Assembly: GCA_017984635.1 (NCBI GenBank)
Contig: JAGNZC010000018.1
Location: 1 to 51,609 of the forward strand
Origin: Crocinitomicaceae bacterium
GTDB taxonomy: Bacteria > Bacteroidota > Bacteroidia > Flavobacteriales_D > Crocinitomicaceae
DNA: 51,609 nt
Direction: 5' to 3'
Under the pieces are notes generated by a model. The model ran no database searches. It saw only the letters and a program-made list of their open reading frames with translations, and was not told where the DNA came from. Numbering within the stretch: position 1 is the first letter of the stretch; every line of letters begins with the position of its first letter. Positions 33,501 through 41,172 of this stretch are shown in pieces. The translations under genes and the position numbers were made by a program.

Positions 33501-34566
33501 AACTACTATTCCAATTAATGGCTATTTAGTTGTTTGTGAAGACACGACTAAGTTTAAAATGCACTATCCATCAATTACAAATTATGTAGGTTCAACAGGT
33601 TTTACTTGGAGTAACAAAGAAGATTCTATCTTCATTTATAACGCAAAAGAAAAATTAGCAATTACCTATTATTATGCAGATGATTATCCTTTCCCACATT
33701 GTGCGGATGGTTTTGGGAGAACACTTGAAAATAGTCAAAGTGCCACCAATCAAACAGCTGCGTCAATTTGGTTTTGCGGCTGCATTGGAGGTTCTCCAGG
33801 AAAAGCATATGAACCATGCAACGAACAATTAGTGTTTAATGAAATCAATTACAATAGTGTATTTGCATTGCACAATGCAGGGGATTGGTTTGAAGTTAAA
33901 AACACGTCTTCTTTGCCTATATCATTGCATGGTTTTACATTTAAAGATCAAAAAGACAATCATGTTTTTAATCTTCCTTCAATTACGTTAGGTCCATCAG
34001 AAATATGGGTATTTACTAATGATAGTATTAGTTTTAATACACGTTATGGTATTGAAAACATATCCGGAAACTTTGATTTTGGTTTGAGTAATAACGAAGC
34101 ATTGCGTTTATATAATTCAACAGGTAAATTGGTTGCAAGTGTTGTGTATAATTCTATGAATCCATGGCCAATAACTCCACTGAACGAAGATTATACGTTG
34201 GAATACAATTCGTTATTGAGTAATCAAGCATTGGCCGAAGCTTGGTTTGCAGGATGTCAAGGTGGTTCTCCAGGAGTTGATTTTACACCCTGTCCGGTTC
34301 TTCCTGAAGGGCAAGATCTCTTTTTATATCCTAATCCGACATCTAATTCTTTAACGGTTGTTTATAATAACACGAGTAATTCGTCAAATAAATCAACTAT
34401 CCAGTTCATCGATTTACAAGGTCAATTGGTGCAATCATACGATATGGATACTTATTATTCAAAAGTGGGTACTAAATTCGATGTTTCAGCGTTTGCAAAT
34501 GGGTATTACTTTGTTCGAATCATTCAAGATGGATTAACGGTTCAAAAACCATTTGTTAAATTTTAA
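30574..34566 (+). CDS. Giant T9SS-secreted CotH-kinase / lamin-tail-domain protein
   Basis: A 1330-aa secreted protein. A signal peptide (cut near LHAQ) leads to a lamin-tail domain (about 20-115, with a galactose-binding-like stretch to about 260), a chitobiase/hexosaminidase C-terminal-type domain (about 365-445), then a CotH kinase-like domain (about 475-720). The CotH part has the YFGVYELREKANEGYFE segment and the Asp-containing LQDMELGLGG. A B-repeat-like domain (about 835-895), two more lamin-tail domains (starting near 925 and 1085), and a T9SS type-A tail from YPNPTSNSLTV (about 1250) follow. CotH in Bacillus is a protein kinase for spore-coat proteins; in Bacteroidota the substrate is unknown. 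The next gene starts 2 nt after the stop. Confidence 0.92.
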   Translation: MIKFLLTSISLMLVCFLHAQISINEASNANSTSIIRPDGSNPDWIELYNSSSSAVNLQGYQLTDDSTKTDKWIFPSITIAPNGFLTVFATGNQNAVNINHYETAVLPTQTWKYFLPTSTYNPGWKGTGFNDIAWNSGSLGIGYGDGDDATSITTGTTTVYVRKTFNVSDVQAIKQLVLDVDYDDGFVAYLNGVEIARAGLTTNPVAWNDLAVDHEAQVYQGLGLTSFILNEAALQNVIQLGSNVLAIEVHNSSTTSSDLTLIPYLTFGFDNATVFYTGAVHPTFNAGMNTTNLETNFSIKTSGEQLYLFNPTGVLIDTLYVSDINPDMSVGKQNDGVASWNLFQTATPNASNNSSSAFAGFEQTPTITIDGGFITSATSVTIQNNSSTGGQLRYTLNGSTPAITSPLVSGPITINSSKVLKVICFPSVPNLLPSEIATETYLYNENFTLPVISISTDPSNLYGANGIFDNYNTDWKKACVIEYFDKNKVKQFETKASIKPDGGAGGSRSNPQHSVTIEPANKLFGTGDPIHYPLIDEKSYIQQFDAFYLRNGSNFWNTFPQKDATFMRIMRKTHANSQAYTPVIAFVNGQYFGVYELREKANEGYFETNYGNNPDSLDLLSVSYFYGAGVLRTVEGSDTGFYNMKDFVTQYNPSNPDYYKKCDQKLDLKNFTDYLSAENWFANVDWIYNNMKIARTQTTDNRWRFFLQDMELGLGGWTDYNSNIFDYFRYNNQPNPYWQLYNGLVQNTTFKNNFVNRYADLMNTVFKPTYFMPILDTMYQQLIPEMPRHFQKWTNDVTGGMTTYSNYRTTLINNLYPRNNVVRSQIVNEFNLVKQVNVTLNVQPANAGYIKISTIVPETLPWTGVYFDGVPVQITAVANPGFTFSNWQNNNIIPASDLDTNSIELNIPSNSSYVAIFEGQSEPLKLAISEINYNPDPTINGGNWIELHNYGSTPLNLTNWSVKSNNHYDKFQFTNQTTIPINGYLVVCEDTTKFKMHYPSITNYVGSTGFTWSNKEDSIFIYNAKEKLAITYYYADDYPFPHCADGFGRTLENSQSATNQTAASIWFCGCIGGSPGKAYEPCNEQLVFNEINYNSVFALHNAGDWFEVKNTSSLPISLHGFTFKDQKDNHVFNLPSITLGPSEIWVFTNDSISFNTRYGIENISGNFDFGLSNNEALRLYNSTGKLVASVVYNSMNPWPITPLNEDYTLEYNSLLSNQALAEAWFAGCQGGSPGVDFTPCPVLPEGQDLFLYPNPTSNSLTVVYNNTSNSSNKSTIQFIDLQGQLVQSYDMDTYYSKVGTKFDVSAFANGYYFVRIIQDGLTVQKPFVKF

Positions 34567-34568
34567 AA

Positions 34569-35663
34569 ATGAAGAAATTAAGTCTGTTTTTTTTGGTTTT
34601 CGCTACGCAACTGATGATCTATAATCTTGTTGCTCAATCAGTAATGCCCTTTATTGATTTCAATAATTACTTCAAAACCTTTGATAATGGAAATTATAAG
34701 CAATTAGAATTTCAATTGATAAAAGAGTTTAAAGCTGGTGATGAATTGGTTGCCTATTTAGATACACGAGGAAATTTGCGCGTGTATGATGGGAAAGAAC
34801 GAAAAGACATTACCAATTTGAATGTGAAATACGAAGTTTCTGATCATTTATTGGCATATAGTATTGGTTCAACATTGAATATGTGGGATGCTGGGAAATT
34901 GCAAACATTAACCTATTTTGCTGGGAATTATGTTGTGAAAGACAGTGTAATTGTTTATGAAGATACCCGCTACAATTCCGTAAGTGCCTATTGGAATGGA
35001 GAGATTTATCCTTTATACACCTTGACAGGTGAACAATACATGCCCGTTTGTATTGGTGATAATATTATTGTATTCAAAGACAATGGGGATTTTTACAAAG
35101 TGTTTTGGCGCGGTAAAATTTACGACATTGGAGTTTGGAATGCGGGAATCGAATTTGAAGCAGGTACTGATATTTTGTGTTTTAACGACCCAACTACCCG
35201 AACATTTACTGTATTTGAAAATGGTGTTTTTACTGATGTTGAACAATTTTTCCTAAAAAAATACAAAGCAGGAAGAGGGTTTGTAGTGTACGAAGATTTG
35301 AATGGTAATTTAATGCAGTATAAAAACGGAGTAAAAAATGAGTTATCGAATTTTTCGGCTACTTTTTGGGAAGTCAAAGACGACTTAGCCATTTGGGGAG
35401 AAAACTCGTTTGTATATGCATATCAAAATGATACTAAAATTCGTGTAACCAACTTTTTACCGAAAGATTATTTATTGAAGAACAATGTCTTTGCATTCCG
35501 AAATATCATGGGTGGTGTAAGCGCACTAATGGATTTAAAAGTCCATGAACTGACTATGCTGCAGGATGCTGAATATCAAATATACAGTAATGCTGTTTTA
35601 GTGAAACTCTTTAATAATTCGTTCTTTGTGTATAGTAAAGGTCGAAAATTTGAAAGTTTTTAA
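34569..35663 (+). CDS. Secreted protein built of nine ~36-aa beta repeats, function unknown
   Basis: A 364-aa protein with an N-terminal signal peptide (ending near YNLVAQ). The rest divides into about nine degenerate units of 35-40 residues. Each starts with an aromatic residue, a short run to a hydrophobic strand such as ELVAYLD, then a strand like NLRVYDGK and a final strand. Examples of unit starts are FKAGDELVAYL, YEVSDHLLAYS, YVVKDSVIVYE, FEAGTDILCFN and YKAGRGFVVYE. The pattern suggests a beta-propeller or open beta array, but no named family is recognised. There is no T9SS tail. It follows the CotH protein by 2 nt, so the two are probably made together. Confidence 0.8.
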   Translation: MKKLSLFFLVFATQLMIYNLVAQSVMPFIDFNNYFKTFDNGNYKQLEFQLIKEFKAGDELVAYLDTRGNLRVYDGKERKDITNLNVKYEVSDHLLAYSIGSTLNMWDAGKLQTLTYFAGNYVVKDSVIVYEDTRYNSVSAYWNGEIYPLYTLTGEQYMPVCIGDNIIVFKDNGDFYKVFWRGKIYDIGVWNAGIEFEAGTDILCFNDPTTRTFTVFENGVFTDVEQFFLKKYKAGRGFVVYEDLNGNLMQYKNGVKNELSNFSATFWEVKDDLAIWGENSFVYAYQNDTKIRVTNFLPKDYLLKNNVFAFRNIMGGVSALMDLKVHELTMLQDAEYQIYSNAVLVKLFNNSFFVYSKGRKFESF

Positions 35664-35693
35664 ATAAAAAAAAACAATAATTTATTTACGAAT

Positions 35694-36119
35694 ATGCTAC
35701 AAATTAACCCTCATATTAATTTCAATGGAAATGCCGAAGAAGCATTTATTTTTTATCAATCTATTTTTGGAGGTAATTTCACTAAAATAATTCGATTCAA
35801 AGATTTAGCAAGTGAAGAGATGCCAATTCCTGAACATGAAGCTGAAAAAATAATGCATATATCTTTACCGATAGGTAACAGTGTTTTGATGGCGAATGAT
35901 GTACCTGAATTTATGGGAAGAACCAATGAGAATGAAAATAGAAGTAAAATCGTTTTAAATACAGAAAGTAAAGAAGAAGCGACTATTTTTTTTAATGGAT
36001 TATCTATAGATGGGCAAATTGAAATGCCAATTTCAGAAAGTCCTTGGAATACTTATTTTGGAATGTTACGTGACAAATACGGTATTGAATGGATGATTGA
36101 ATTTGATGAAAAACTATAA
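35694..36119 (+). CDS. VOC-family (PhnB/YjdN-like) protein
   Basis: A 141-aa protein of the VOC superfamily resembling PhnB/YjdN-like 3-demethylubiquinone-methyltransferase-type proteins. It starts LQINPHINFNGNAEEAFIFY and QSIFGG, has the central GNSVLMANDVPEFMG segment, and ends WNTYFGMLRDKYGIEWMIEF. Members bind metals or small molecules, and most have no defined substrate. It is 30 bp after the nine-repeat gene, and it converges on the next gene with a 15-bp gap. Confidence 0.9.
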   Translation: MLQINPHINFNGNAEEAFIFYQSIFGGNFTKIIRFKDLASEEMPIPEHEAEKIMHISLPIGNSVLMANDVPEFMGRTNENENRSKIVLNTESKEEATIFFNGLSIDGQIEMPISESPWNTYFGMLRDKYGIEWMIEFDEKL

Positions 36120-36129
36120 GGGTAAATTT

Positions 36130-36150
36130 AACTATTAACTATTAACTATT
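36130..36150. repeat. Three tandem AACTATT units
   Basis: Three exact copies of the heptamer AACTATT lie between two convergent genes and overlap the stop codon and last codons of the minus-strand gene at 36135. A change in copy number would alter that gene's C-terminus. Confidence 0.8.
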
Positions 36151-36455
36151 TTCTTTCCTTCTTTCCACGGAATTAATTCATTTCCAATTGTTCTTTTGCT
36201 GGAAATCTTTGATGAAAACACATGTCCTTGCTGTATGGCTTCCACATGCGTTCCACTTCTGTAAAACACATCAATTGCGGTATCATCTTCCCACAAGGTC
36301 ATGGTGTACCATGTTTTTAAATTCCAACTGCCAGTGATTTTATAATCCTTACAAGGTGATTTTTGTAATTCTTTAATGATTTGACCATTGAATCTGAAAA
36401 ATGAAAAAAATCTTCTATAATTGTGCAAAGTGATTTTTGTTATACTAATTACCAT
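36135..36455 (-). CDS. Small alpha/beta-barrel-type protein (DUF3291 / monooxygenase-like)
   Basis: A 106-aa protein with the pattern of dimeric ABM/DUF3291 ferredoxin-like folds: an N-terminal strand (VISITKITLHNYRRFF), a helix, WNLKTWYTMTLWEDD, then a Phe/His helix (AIDVFYRSGTHVEAIQQG). Proteins of this size in these families are often annotated as heme-degrading or quinol monooxygenases, but no catalytic residues can be assigned here. It is a single gene bordered by the structured element at 36480-36577 and by rluF further upstream. Confidence 0.7.
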   Translation of the reverse strand: MVISITKITLHNYRRFFSFFRFNGQIIKELQKSPCKDYKITGSWNLKTWYTMTLWEDDTAIDVFYRSGTHVEAIQQGHVFSSKISSKRTIGNELIPWKEGKKIVNS

Positions 36456-36479
36456 AATTTCTATTAAAGTTATAAGCTT

Positions 36480-36577
36480 GCGCTAAGGATAGTAATGAAA
36501 AGCCCGCACGACTGAAATAATCCGATTGGATCGGAGGAGGAGGAGGAGGACTTGCAATGAATAGCCTGCTCGAGCGC
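36480..36577 (+). ncRNA. Structured intergenic element, candidate Flavo-1-type RNA
   Basis: An about 98-nt element between two minus-strand genes. It has two imperfect direct copies of GGAnnnGyAATGAAnAGCCyGC (36487-36507 and 36548-36569). A perfect 6-bp hairpin (TCCGAT/ATCGGA, loop TGG, near 36520-36534) and a GGA-rich run separate them. A closing GCGCT/AGCGC pair (36480-36484 with 36573-36577) would bring the ends together. It is more GC-rich than the surrounding DNA. I recall near-identical motifs recurring in flavobacterial genomes, compatible with the Rfam Flavo-1 family, but this was not checked. The strand is chosen by the repeat orientation and is uncertain. Confidence 0.6.
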
Positions 36578-36590
36578 CCAATTTAATCTA

Positions 36591-37343
36591 TCAATCCATT
36601 TCTTCACTTGTATCTTCCACTGTTTTAGAAGAATGTGCAATCAGTTCATTGAGTTGGTTCAATTCGTCTGATGTCAAATGGCGCCATTTACCTAACGGAA
36701 CGTCTAATTGTATATTCATAATACGAATGCGCTTTAGTTTTACGACTTCGTACTCTAAGTATTCGCACATGCGACGAATTTGGCGGTTGAGTCCTTGTGT
36801 TAACACAATTCTAAATGTAAATCGACTCAATTGTTCTACTTCGCAGTTGCGCGTAACTGTATCTAAAATTGGAATGCCATTGGCCATTTTGTGAATGAAT
36901 TGAGCCGTTAATGGTCGATCTACCGAAACAATGTATTCTTTTTCATGGTTGTTACGGGCACGTAAAATTTTGTTGACGATATCGCCATCGTTGGTTAAAA
37001 AAATCAATCCTTCACTTGGTTTGTCTAAGCGCCCAATCGGAAAAATACGGGTCTGAAACTTGATGTAATCAATGATGTTGTTGCGTTCAACGCGCGTATC
37101 TGTAGTGCAAACAATACCAATTGGTTTATTGAATGCAATGTAAACAGGTGTTTCTTTAGTTTGTTCGATCGCTTTACCATCGACACAGATTTCATCACCA
37201 GGCACCACTTTTGTTCCCATTTCTGGTACTTTACCGTTGATGGTTACACGACCTTCATCAATCAATTTATCAGCCGCTCTTCGCGAGCAAAAGCCAATTT
37301 CACTTAAGTATTTATTGATTCGAATCGGGGAGAGCTCTTCCAT
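36591..37343 (-). CDS. rluF: RluF, 23S rRNA pseudouridine synthase
   Basis: A 250-aa protein: an N-terminal S4 RNA-binding domain ([20 protein letters not shown]) followed by an RsuA/RluB-type pseudouridine synthase domain. The catalytic Asp107 lies in [19 protein letters not shown], followed by [15 protein letters not shown]. RluF in E. coli makes pseudouridine 2604 in 23S rRNA (and tRNA-Tyr position 35). The NKILRA-HEKEY segment matches RluF better than RluB/RsuA. It has its own well-formed promoter (37354-37384) with a very short leader. Confidence 0.92.
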   Translation of the reverse strand: MEELSPIRINKYLSEIGFCSRRAADKLIDEGRVTINGKVPEMGTKVVPGDEICVDGKAIEQTKETPVYIAFNKPIGIVCTTDTRVERNNIIDYIKFQTRIFPIGRLDKPSEGLIFLTNDGDIVNKILRARNNHEKEYIVSVDRPLTAQFIHKMANGIPILDTVTRNCEVEQLSRFTFRIVLTQGLNRQIRRMCEYLEYEVVKLKRIRIMNIQLDVPLGKWRHLTSDELNQLNELIAHSSKTVEDTSEEMD

Positions 37344-37353
37344 CTTTTTTTCA

Positions 37354-37384
37354 CAAAGTTACTTTTGAAACACCAATTCGTCAA
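37354..37384 (-). promoter_or_regulatory. Promoter of rluF
   Basis: On the minus strand TTG (37384-37382) and TAACTTTG (37361-37354) are separated by exactly 20 nt, a full match to the Bacteroidota pattern. The predicted start lies within about 6 nt of the ATG at 37343, so the leader would be very short or absent. Confidence 0.65.
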
Positions 37385-37430
37385 CTTTTTAAAGCAATTG
37401 TTTCAAAATGATTTCCAAAGGAGGTGCTTC

Positions 37431-37712
37431 TTAACGTTTCGAAATTTTATTATTGGTGATGGTACGTTGTAAATTGCACTTAAATCGATCGATTTCTGGA
37501 TTGCGTTTTTTTGAATGTTTTGTTTGACAATTTTCAACGCGTTCGCGCCACAGAACATAACTTTTAAACTTCAATTCTCGTTTCATCAATTGCTTAACTT
37601 CTGCTTCTGACAAACCAAATTGCAGTTGAATGGCATCAAAAGGCGTGCGGTCTTCCCATGCCATTTCAATGATTCGATCGATTTCGTGTGTTGCTAATAA
37701 CGCAGTTTTCAT
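37431..37712 (-). CDS. TIGR03643 family protein
   Basis: A 93-aa protein matching TIGR03643. It has the start EIDRIIEMAWEDRTPFDAIQ, then FGLSEAEVKQLMKRELK and SYVLWRERV, and a basic C-terminus. The middle part looks like a helix-turn-helix-type motif. The function is unknown. The gene follows the SDR gene by 2 nt. In many Bacteroidota this pair is found near photolyase/cryptochrome genes (from memory); none is present in this window. Confidence 0.88.
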   Translation of the reverse strand: MKTALLATHEIDRIIEMAWEDRTPFDAIQLQFGLSEAEVKQLMKRELKFKSYVLWRERVENCQTKHSKKRNPEIDRFKCNLQRTITNNKISKR

Positions 37713-37714
37713 GG

Positions 37715-38404
37715 TTAATTGGTTTTCAGAGTTGACATACCTCCATCAACATGCATGATTTGTCCCGTTATCCAACCGGATTTCTCTCCCAATAAAAATG
37801 CAGCCATTTCGGCTAAATCACTAGCTTCTCCAACGCGTTTCATCGGGTGACGCTCTCCATTGGCGATTTTTTTCTCTGGTGAACTCAATAAGCGTCCAGC
37901 TAAAGGTGTATCAGTTAATGATGGAGCAATGCAATTGAAACGAATTTTGGATGCATATTCAGCCGCTAAACTTTTCGTTAATGCTTCCACAGCACCTTTG
38001 CTAACTGCAATGGATGCGTGATAAGGCATTCCAACTTGAACAGCAACTGTACTAAATAAAACAACCGATGCTGAAGACGACGCTAATAAATTCGGTAAAA
38101 AATGTTGAATGAGTTGAATTGCTCCCAATACATTTATCGCTAAATCATGTTGAAAATCTTCTTGTTTTATTGAACGAAATGGTTTTAAGTTAATGGTTCC
38201 TGGACAATAAATCAATTGATCAATTGGTTCTTCAATTTTTGGAAAAGAATTGCTATCCATTAAATCGTAACTATAATAAGTAGTTCCGTTTGTAACAGGC
38301 GACGTTCGGGATAAAGTAATCACTTTATTACCCTCATTCAATGCGATTTGTGCTAACGCTTCTCCAACAGCTGAAGATGCTCCAATGATTAAAGTTGTTT
38401 TCAT
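37715..38404 (-). CDS. Short-chain dehydrogenase/reductase (SDR)
   Basis: A 229-aa classical SDR counted from the ATG at 38402-38404; an ATG seven codons upstream is also open. It has the N-terminal Rossmann motif IIGASSAVGEALAQIA, the YCPGTIN motif in the position of NNAG, catalytic Ser in VVLFSTVAVQ and the active-site YHASIAVSKGAVEAL pair (Tyr and Lys). The C-terminal GWITGQIMHVDGG is typical. The oxidoreductase substrate cannot be told from sequence. It forms a two-gene unit with the TIGR03643 gene. Confidence 0.9.
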   Translation of the reverse strand: MKTTLIIGASSAVGEALAQIALNEGNKVITLSRTSPVTNGTTYYSYDLMDSNSFPKIEEPIDQLIYCPGTINLKPFRSIKQEDFQHDLAINVLGAIQLIQHFLPNLLASSSASVVLFSTVAVQVGMPYHASIAVSKGAVEALTKSLAAEYASKIRFNCIAPSLTDTPLAGRLLSSPEKKIANGERHPMKRVGEASDLAEMAAFLLGEKSGWITGQIMHVDGGMSTLKTN

Positions 38405-38482
38405 TTTTGGTTCTTTTACATTCAAACAACTGCAAGCAAAAAAAGTTTTTAAAAAGGAATTAATTCAACTCGTTTCATTGTT

Positions 38483-38490
38483 TATCTTTG
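38483..38490 (+). promoter_or_regulatory. Candidate -7 box (TATCTTTG) for the DUF4494-pdxH-M16 unit
   Basis: TATCTTTG matches TAnnTTTG exactly and is 31 nt upstream of the ATG at 38522. The expected -33 TTG at about 20 nt is poorly matched. Confidence 0.5.
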
Positions 38491-38521
38491 TACCATATAC
38501 AACATTTCAAAAAAAGTAACT

Positions 38522-39121
38522 ATGAACAATTGGTTTACCGTTAAAGTAAAATATACAAAACAATTAGACAACGGAACATTGAAACGTGTTTCTGAACCGT
38601 ATTTATTAGCCGCAATGACTTTTACAGATGCAGAGGCTCGAATTTATGAAGAACTTGGAACGGTTATTCGTGGTGAATTTAACGTAGTTGGAATTTCAAG
38701 AACTGAAATACACGATATTTTTGCCTATGACGATGCCGATGTTTGGTACAAAGTGAAAATCACATATGAAAGTGAAGGTGCTGACGAAGAAAAATCGAAG
38801 AAAATTGCTCAAAACTTTTTAGTATCTGCTCATTCCGTAAAAGACGCGTATGACCGTATTAAAGAAAGTTTAGCAACGTTAATGGTTGATTTTCAAATTC
38901 CATCGATTACCGTTTCGCCAATTGTTGAGATTTTCCCATATAATGAAGATTTAGACCGTGAAATCGAACGCAAACCAATGGTTGCAGCTATCGAAGAAGA
39001 ACCAGCACCAAAAGGAAAAGTGTTTTCAGCACCTGGATCTGATTTTGATGATGAAGATTTTGCTGATGAAGAAGAAGATACAGATGAAAGTGAATTAGAA
39101 GATTCATTTACAGAAGAATAA
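38522..39121 (+). CDS. DUF4494 family protein
   Basis: A 199-aa protein matching the Bacteroidota DUF4494 family. The start MNNWFTVKVKYTKQLDNG is followed by SEPYLLAAMTFTDAEARIYEE and VWYKVKITYES. The conserved region ends near residue 145 and is followed by a very acidic, variable tail (DEEDFADEEEDTDES type). There is no signal peptide, so it is probably cytoplasmic. Function unknown. It starts a three-gene set with pdxH (2-nt gap) and an M16 peptidase. Confidence 0.9.
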   Translation: MNNWFTVKVKYTKQLDNGTLKRVSEPYLLAAMTFTDAEARIYEELGTVIRGEFNVVGISRTEIHDIFAYDDADVWYKVKITYESEGADEEKSKKIAQNFLVSAHSVKDAYDRIKESLATLMVDFQIPSITVSPIVEIFPYNEDLDREIERKPMVAAIEEEPAPKGKVFSAPGSDFDDEDFADEEEDTDESELEDSFTEE

Positions 39122-39123
39122 AG

Positions 39124-39768
39124 ATGGAAGAGTTTTTAGAACAAATGCGCAACGATCACAAAGATTTTGATCATGGAAGTTTAGAAGGTAATTTTGGAGC
39201 TCATCCATTCGATCTTTTTGCAACTTGGTTTTCTGAAGCGATTGAAACGAAACAAGTTGAGCCAAACGCATTTGTTTTATCAACTGTAAATAAAACGTTG
39301 CAAACAAGTTCTCGTATTCTTTATTTGAAAGAAGTCTTGGAAGAACAATTTGTGTTTTACACGAATTATGAAAGCCATAAAGGGCATGATTTGGAGAGTA
39401 ATAACAAAGCTTCTATGTTGTTTTTCTGGCCAAACTTACAACGACAAGTGCGCATTGAAGGAGTTTGTGCAAAAGTTGCAACTGAAATTAGTGATGCTTA
39501 TTTTGCATCTCGACCTCGTGCAAGTCAAATTGGAGCGTGGGCTTCTCATCAATCGGAGAAATTAGAGGACCGAACAATGTTAGAAGCACGCGTTGAAGCA
39601 TTGGCACAACAATTTCCTGATAGCGTTCCGCGTCCTCCGCATTGGGGAGGTTATGCCTTAACACCAACATTGGTTGAGTTTTGGCAAGGAAGGCCATCTC
39701 GTTTACACGATCGTATTGTTTACGAACAAGTGGAAGGTCAATGGGAAATTTACCGTAAGAATCCATAA
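39124..39768 (+). CDS. pdxH: PdxH, pyridoxamine 5'-phosphate oxidase
   Basis: A 214-aa flavoprotein that oxidises pyridoxamine or pyridoxine phosphate to pyridoxal 5'-phosphate using FMN. Visible motifs are FATWFSEAIET, FVFYTNYESHKGHDLESN and ASMLFFWPNLQRQVRIEG (FMN-binding region). The ASRPRASQIGAWASHQSE segment and the C-terminal WGGYALTPTLVEFWQGRPSR, with the conserved RLHDRIVY, follow. Normal length. It is 2 nt after the DUF4494 gene and 6 nt before the peptidase, so all three are likely transcribed together. Confidence 0.97.
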   Translation: MEEFLEQMRNDHKDFDHGSLEGNFGAHPFDLFATWFSEAIETKQVEPNAFVLSTVNKTLQTSSRILYLKEVLEEQFVFYTNYESHKGHDLESNNKASMLFFWPNLQRQVRIEGVCAKVATEISDAYFASRPRASQIGAWASHQSEKLEDRTMLEARVEALAQQFPDSVPRPPHWGGYALTPTLVEFWQGRPSRLHDRIVYEQVEGQWEIYRKNP

Positions 39769-39774
39769 TTCTTT

Positions 39775-41016
39775 ATGTACGAAATACAGCCAAAAATTTT
39801 CACTTTATCCAACGGAATTCGTGTTGTTTATCTGCATGCACCATCTCAAGTTGCACACTTAGGAATCACGGTTTTAGGAGGTTCCCGTTTTGAAAAAGAA
39901 GGAGAAGAAGGTTTAGCTCATTTTTTAGAACATTGTATTTTCAAAGGAACAAAAAAACGCAAAACTTATCATGTATTATCCCGCTTAGATTCAGTTGGTG
40001 GAGAATTAAACGCGTTTACAACGAAAGAGGAAATTTGTGTGTATGCGTCCTTTACAAAAGAACACATTCGTCGTGCCTCAGAATTATTAGCAGACATTAC
40101 CTTGCATTCCAATTTCCCTTTGAAAGAAATCAACAAGGAAAAAGAAATTATTTTGGACGAAATTAATTCTTACTTGGACAGTACAAGTGATAAAATATTT
40201 GATGATTTCGAAGCACATCTTTTTAAAGGACACGCATTAGGGAATAATATACTTGGAACAAAAGAACGCGTTCAGAACTTTACACAAGCAAATTTAGTAG
40301 ATTATTTAGGTCGTTTTTTTACGGCAGAAAACATGGTAATTTCATTTGTTGGAGATCTCTCTGCTAACCGTTTGTTGAAAATGCTTGAAGAAGATTTTAA
40401 AACCTGCAAGTCTGGCGTTTTAACCCAAGCGATTGATTCCTTTGAATCATTGAAACCCTTTAAAATCCGATCGAAAGAAGCTACTTATCAAGTCCATGGA
40501 ATCGTTGGTGGAATTGCACCAAGTTACAAAGATGAAGCGCGCAGAGGCATGACTTTATTGACTAATATTTTAGGAGGTCCAGCGTTAAATTCTCGTTTAA
40601 CACTTTCCATACGTGAGAAGTATGGGTATTCCTACAATGTGGAAGCGAATTACACATCGTATGCAGACACAGGTTTTTGGAGTGTTTATTTAGGAACAGA
40701 TCAAAAATACATTGATAAATCGATTGCATTAATTTACAAAGAACTGAAATTACTGCGCACGAAGAAAATGGGTTCTTTGCAATTAAACAGAGCGAAAGAA
40801 CAATTAAAAGGACATTTAGCTTTAGGACTTGATAGTAATGCAGGTTTAATGTTGGGTCTTGGAAAAAGTTTATTATTGTTCAATCAAATTGATACAATTG
40901 AAGAGATTTACAATGGCATTGATTCGTTGAATACCTCAGAATTACTCGAAATTGCCAATACTTATTTCAGCGAAGAGAATTGTTCAGAATTGATTTTTGA
41001 CTTATTGAGTGATTAG
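39775..41016 (+). CDS. M16 family zinc metallopeptidase
   Basis: A 413-aa single-unit M16 (pitrilysin-type, COG0612) protein. The inverted zinc motif HFLEH at residues 49-53 and Glu129 in EIILDEIN have the required spacing. The C-terminal domain contains SRLTLSIREKYGYSYNVEAN, typical of the substrate-side domain. There is no signal peptide, so it is expected to be cytoplasmic, unlike the secreted M16 pairs of many Bacteroidota. Its role is probably peptide degradation or processing. A shared bidirectional terminator lies beyond the stop. Confidence 0.93.
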   Translation: MYEIQPKIFTLSNGIRVVYLHAPSQVAHLGITVLGGSRFEKEGEEGLAHFLEHCIFKGTKKRKTYHVLSRLDSVGGELNAFTTKEEICVYASFTKEHIRRASELLADITLHSNFPLKEINKEKEIILDEINSYLDSTSDKIFDDFEAHLFKGHALGNNILGTKERVQNFTQANLVDYLGRFFTAENMVISFVGDLSANRLLKMLEEDFKTCKSGVLTQAIDSFESLKPFKIRSKEATYQVHGIVGGIAPSYKDEARRGMTLLTNILGGPALNSRLTLSIREKYGYSYNVEANYTSYADTGFWSVYLGTDQKYIDKSIALIYKELKLLRTKKMGSLQLNRAKEQLKGHLALGLDSNAGLMLGLGKSLLLFNQIDTIEEIYNGIDSLNTSELLEIANTYFSEENCSELIFDLLSD

Positions 41017-41039
41017 GCATTAGTTAATTAGGCATTAGA
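41012..41039. repeat. Direct repeat ATTAGGCATTAG at the M16 gene end
   Basis: Two exact copies of the 12-mer ATTAGGCATTAG (41012-41023 and 41028-41039) are separated by 4 nt and overlap the M16 stop codon. The function is unknown. The rest of the 197-bp gap to the cyclophilin gene holds only the terminator at 41173. Confidence 0.7.
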
Positions 41040-41172
41040 TTTAGATTTCAATTAAATTACGATCTCGTTTCATAGTTCCATTTACACATTAAACAATTGT
41101 TTTATAGTTTGATTTCTTTGATTTTGAAGTCTTTATATACTTTCGTTTTACATCCTAAGTAATAGAACAAAA

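Noticed and set aside
36541..36550. GGAGGAGGA run as a ribosome-binding site
   Set aside because: No open reading frame of useful length starts after it on the plus strand, and Bacteroidota rarely use such sites; it fits better as part of the structured element.
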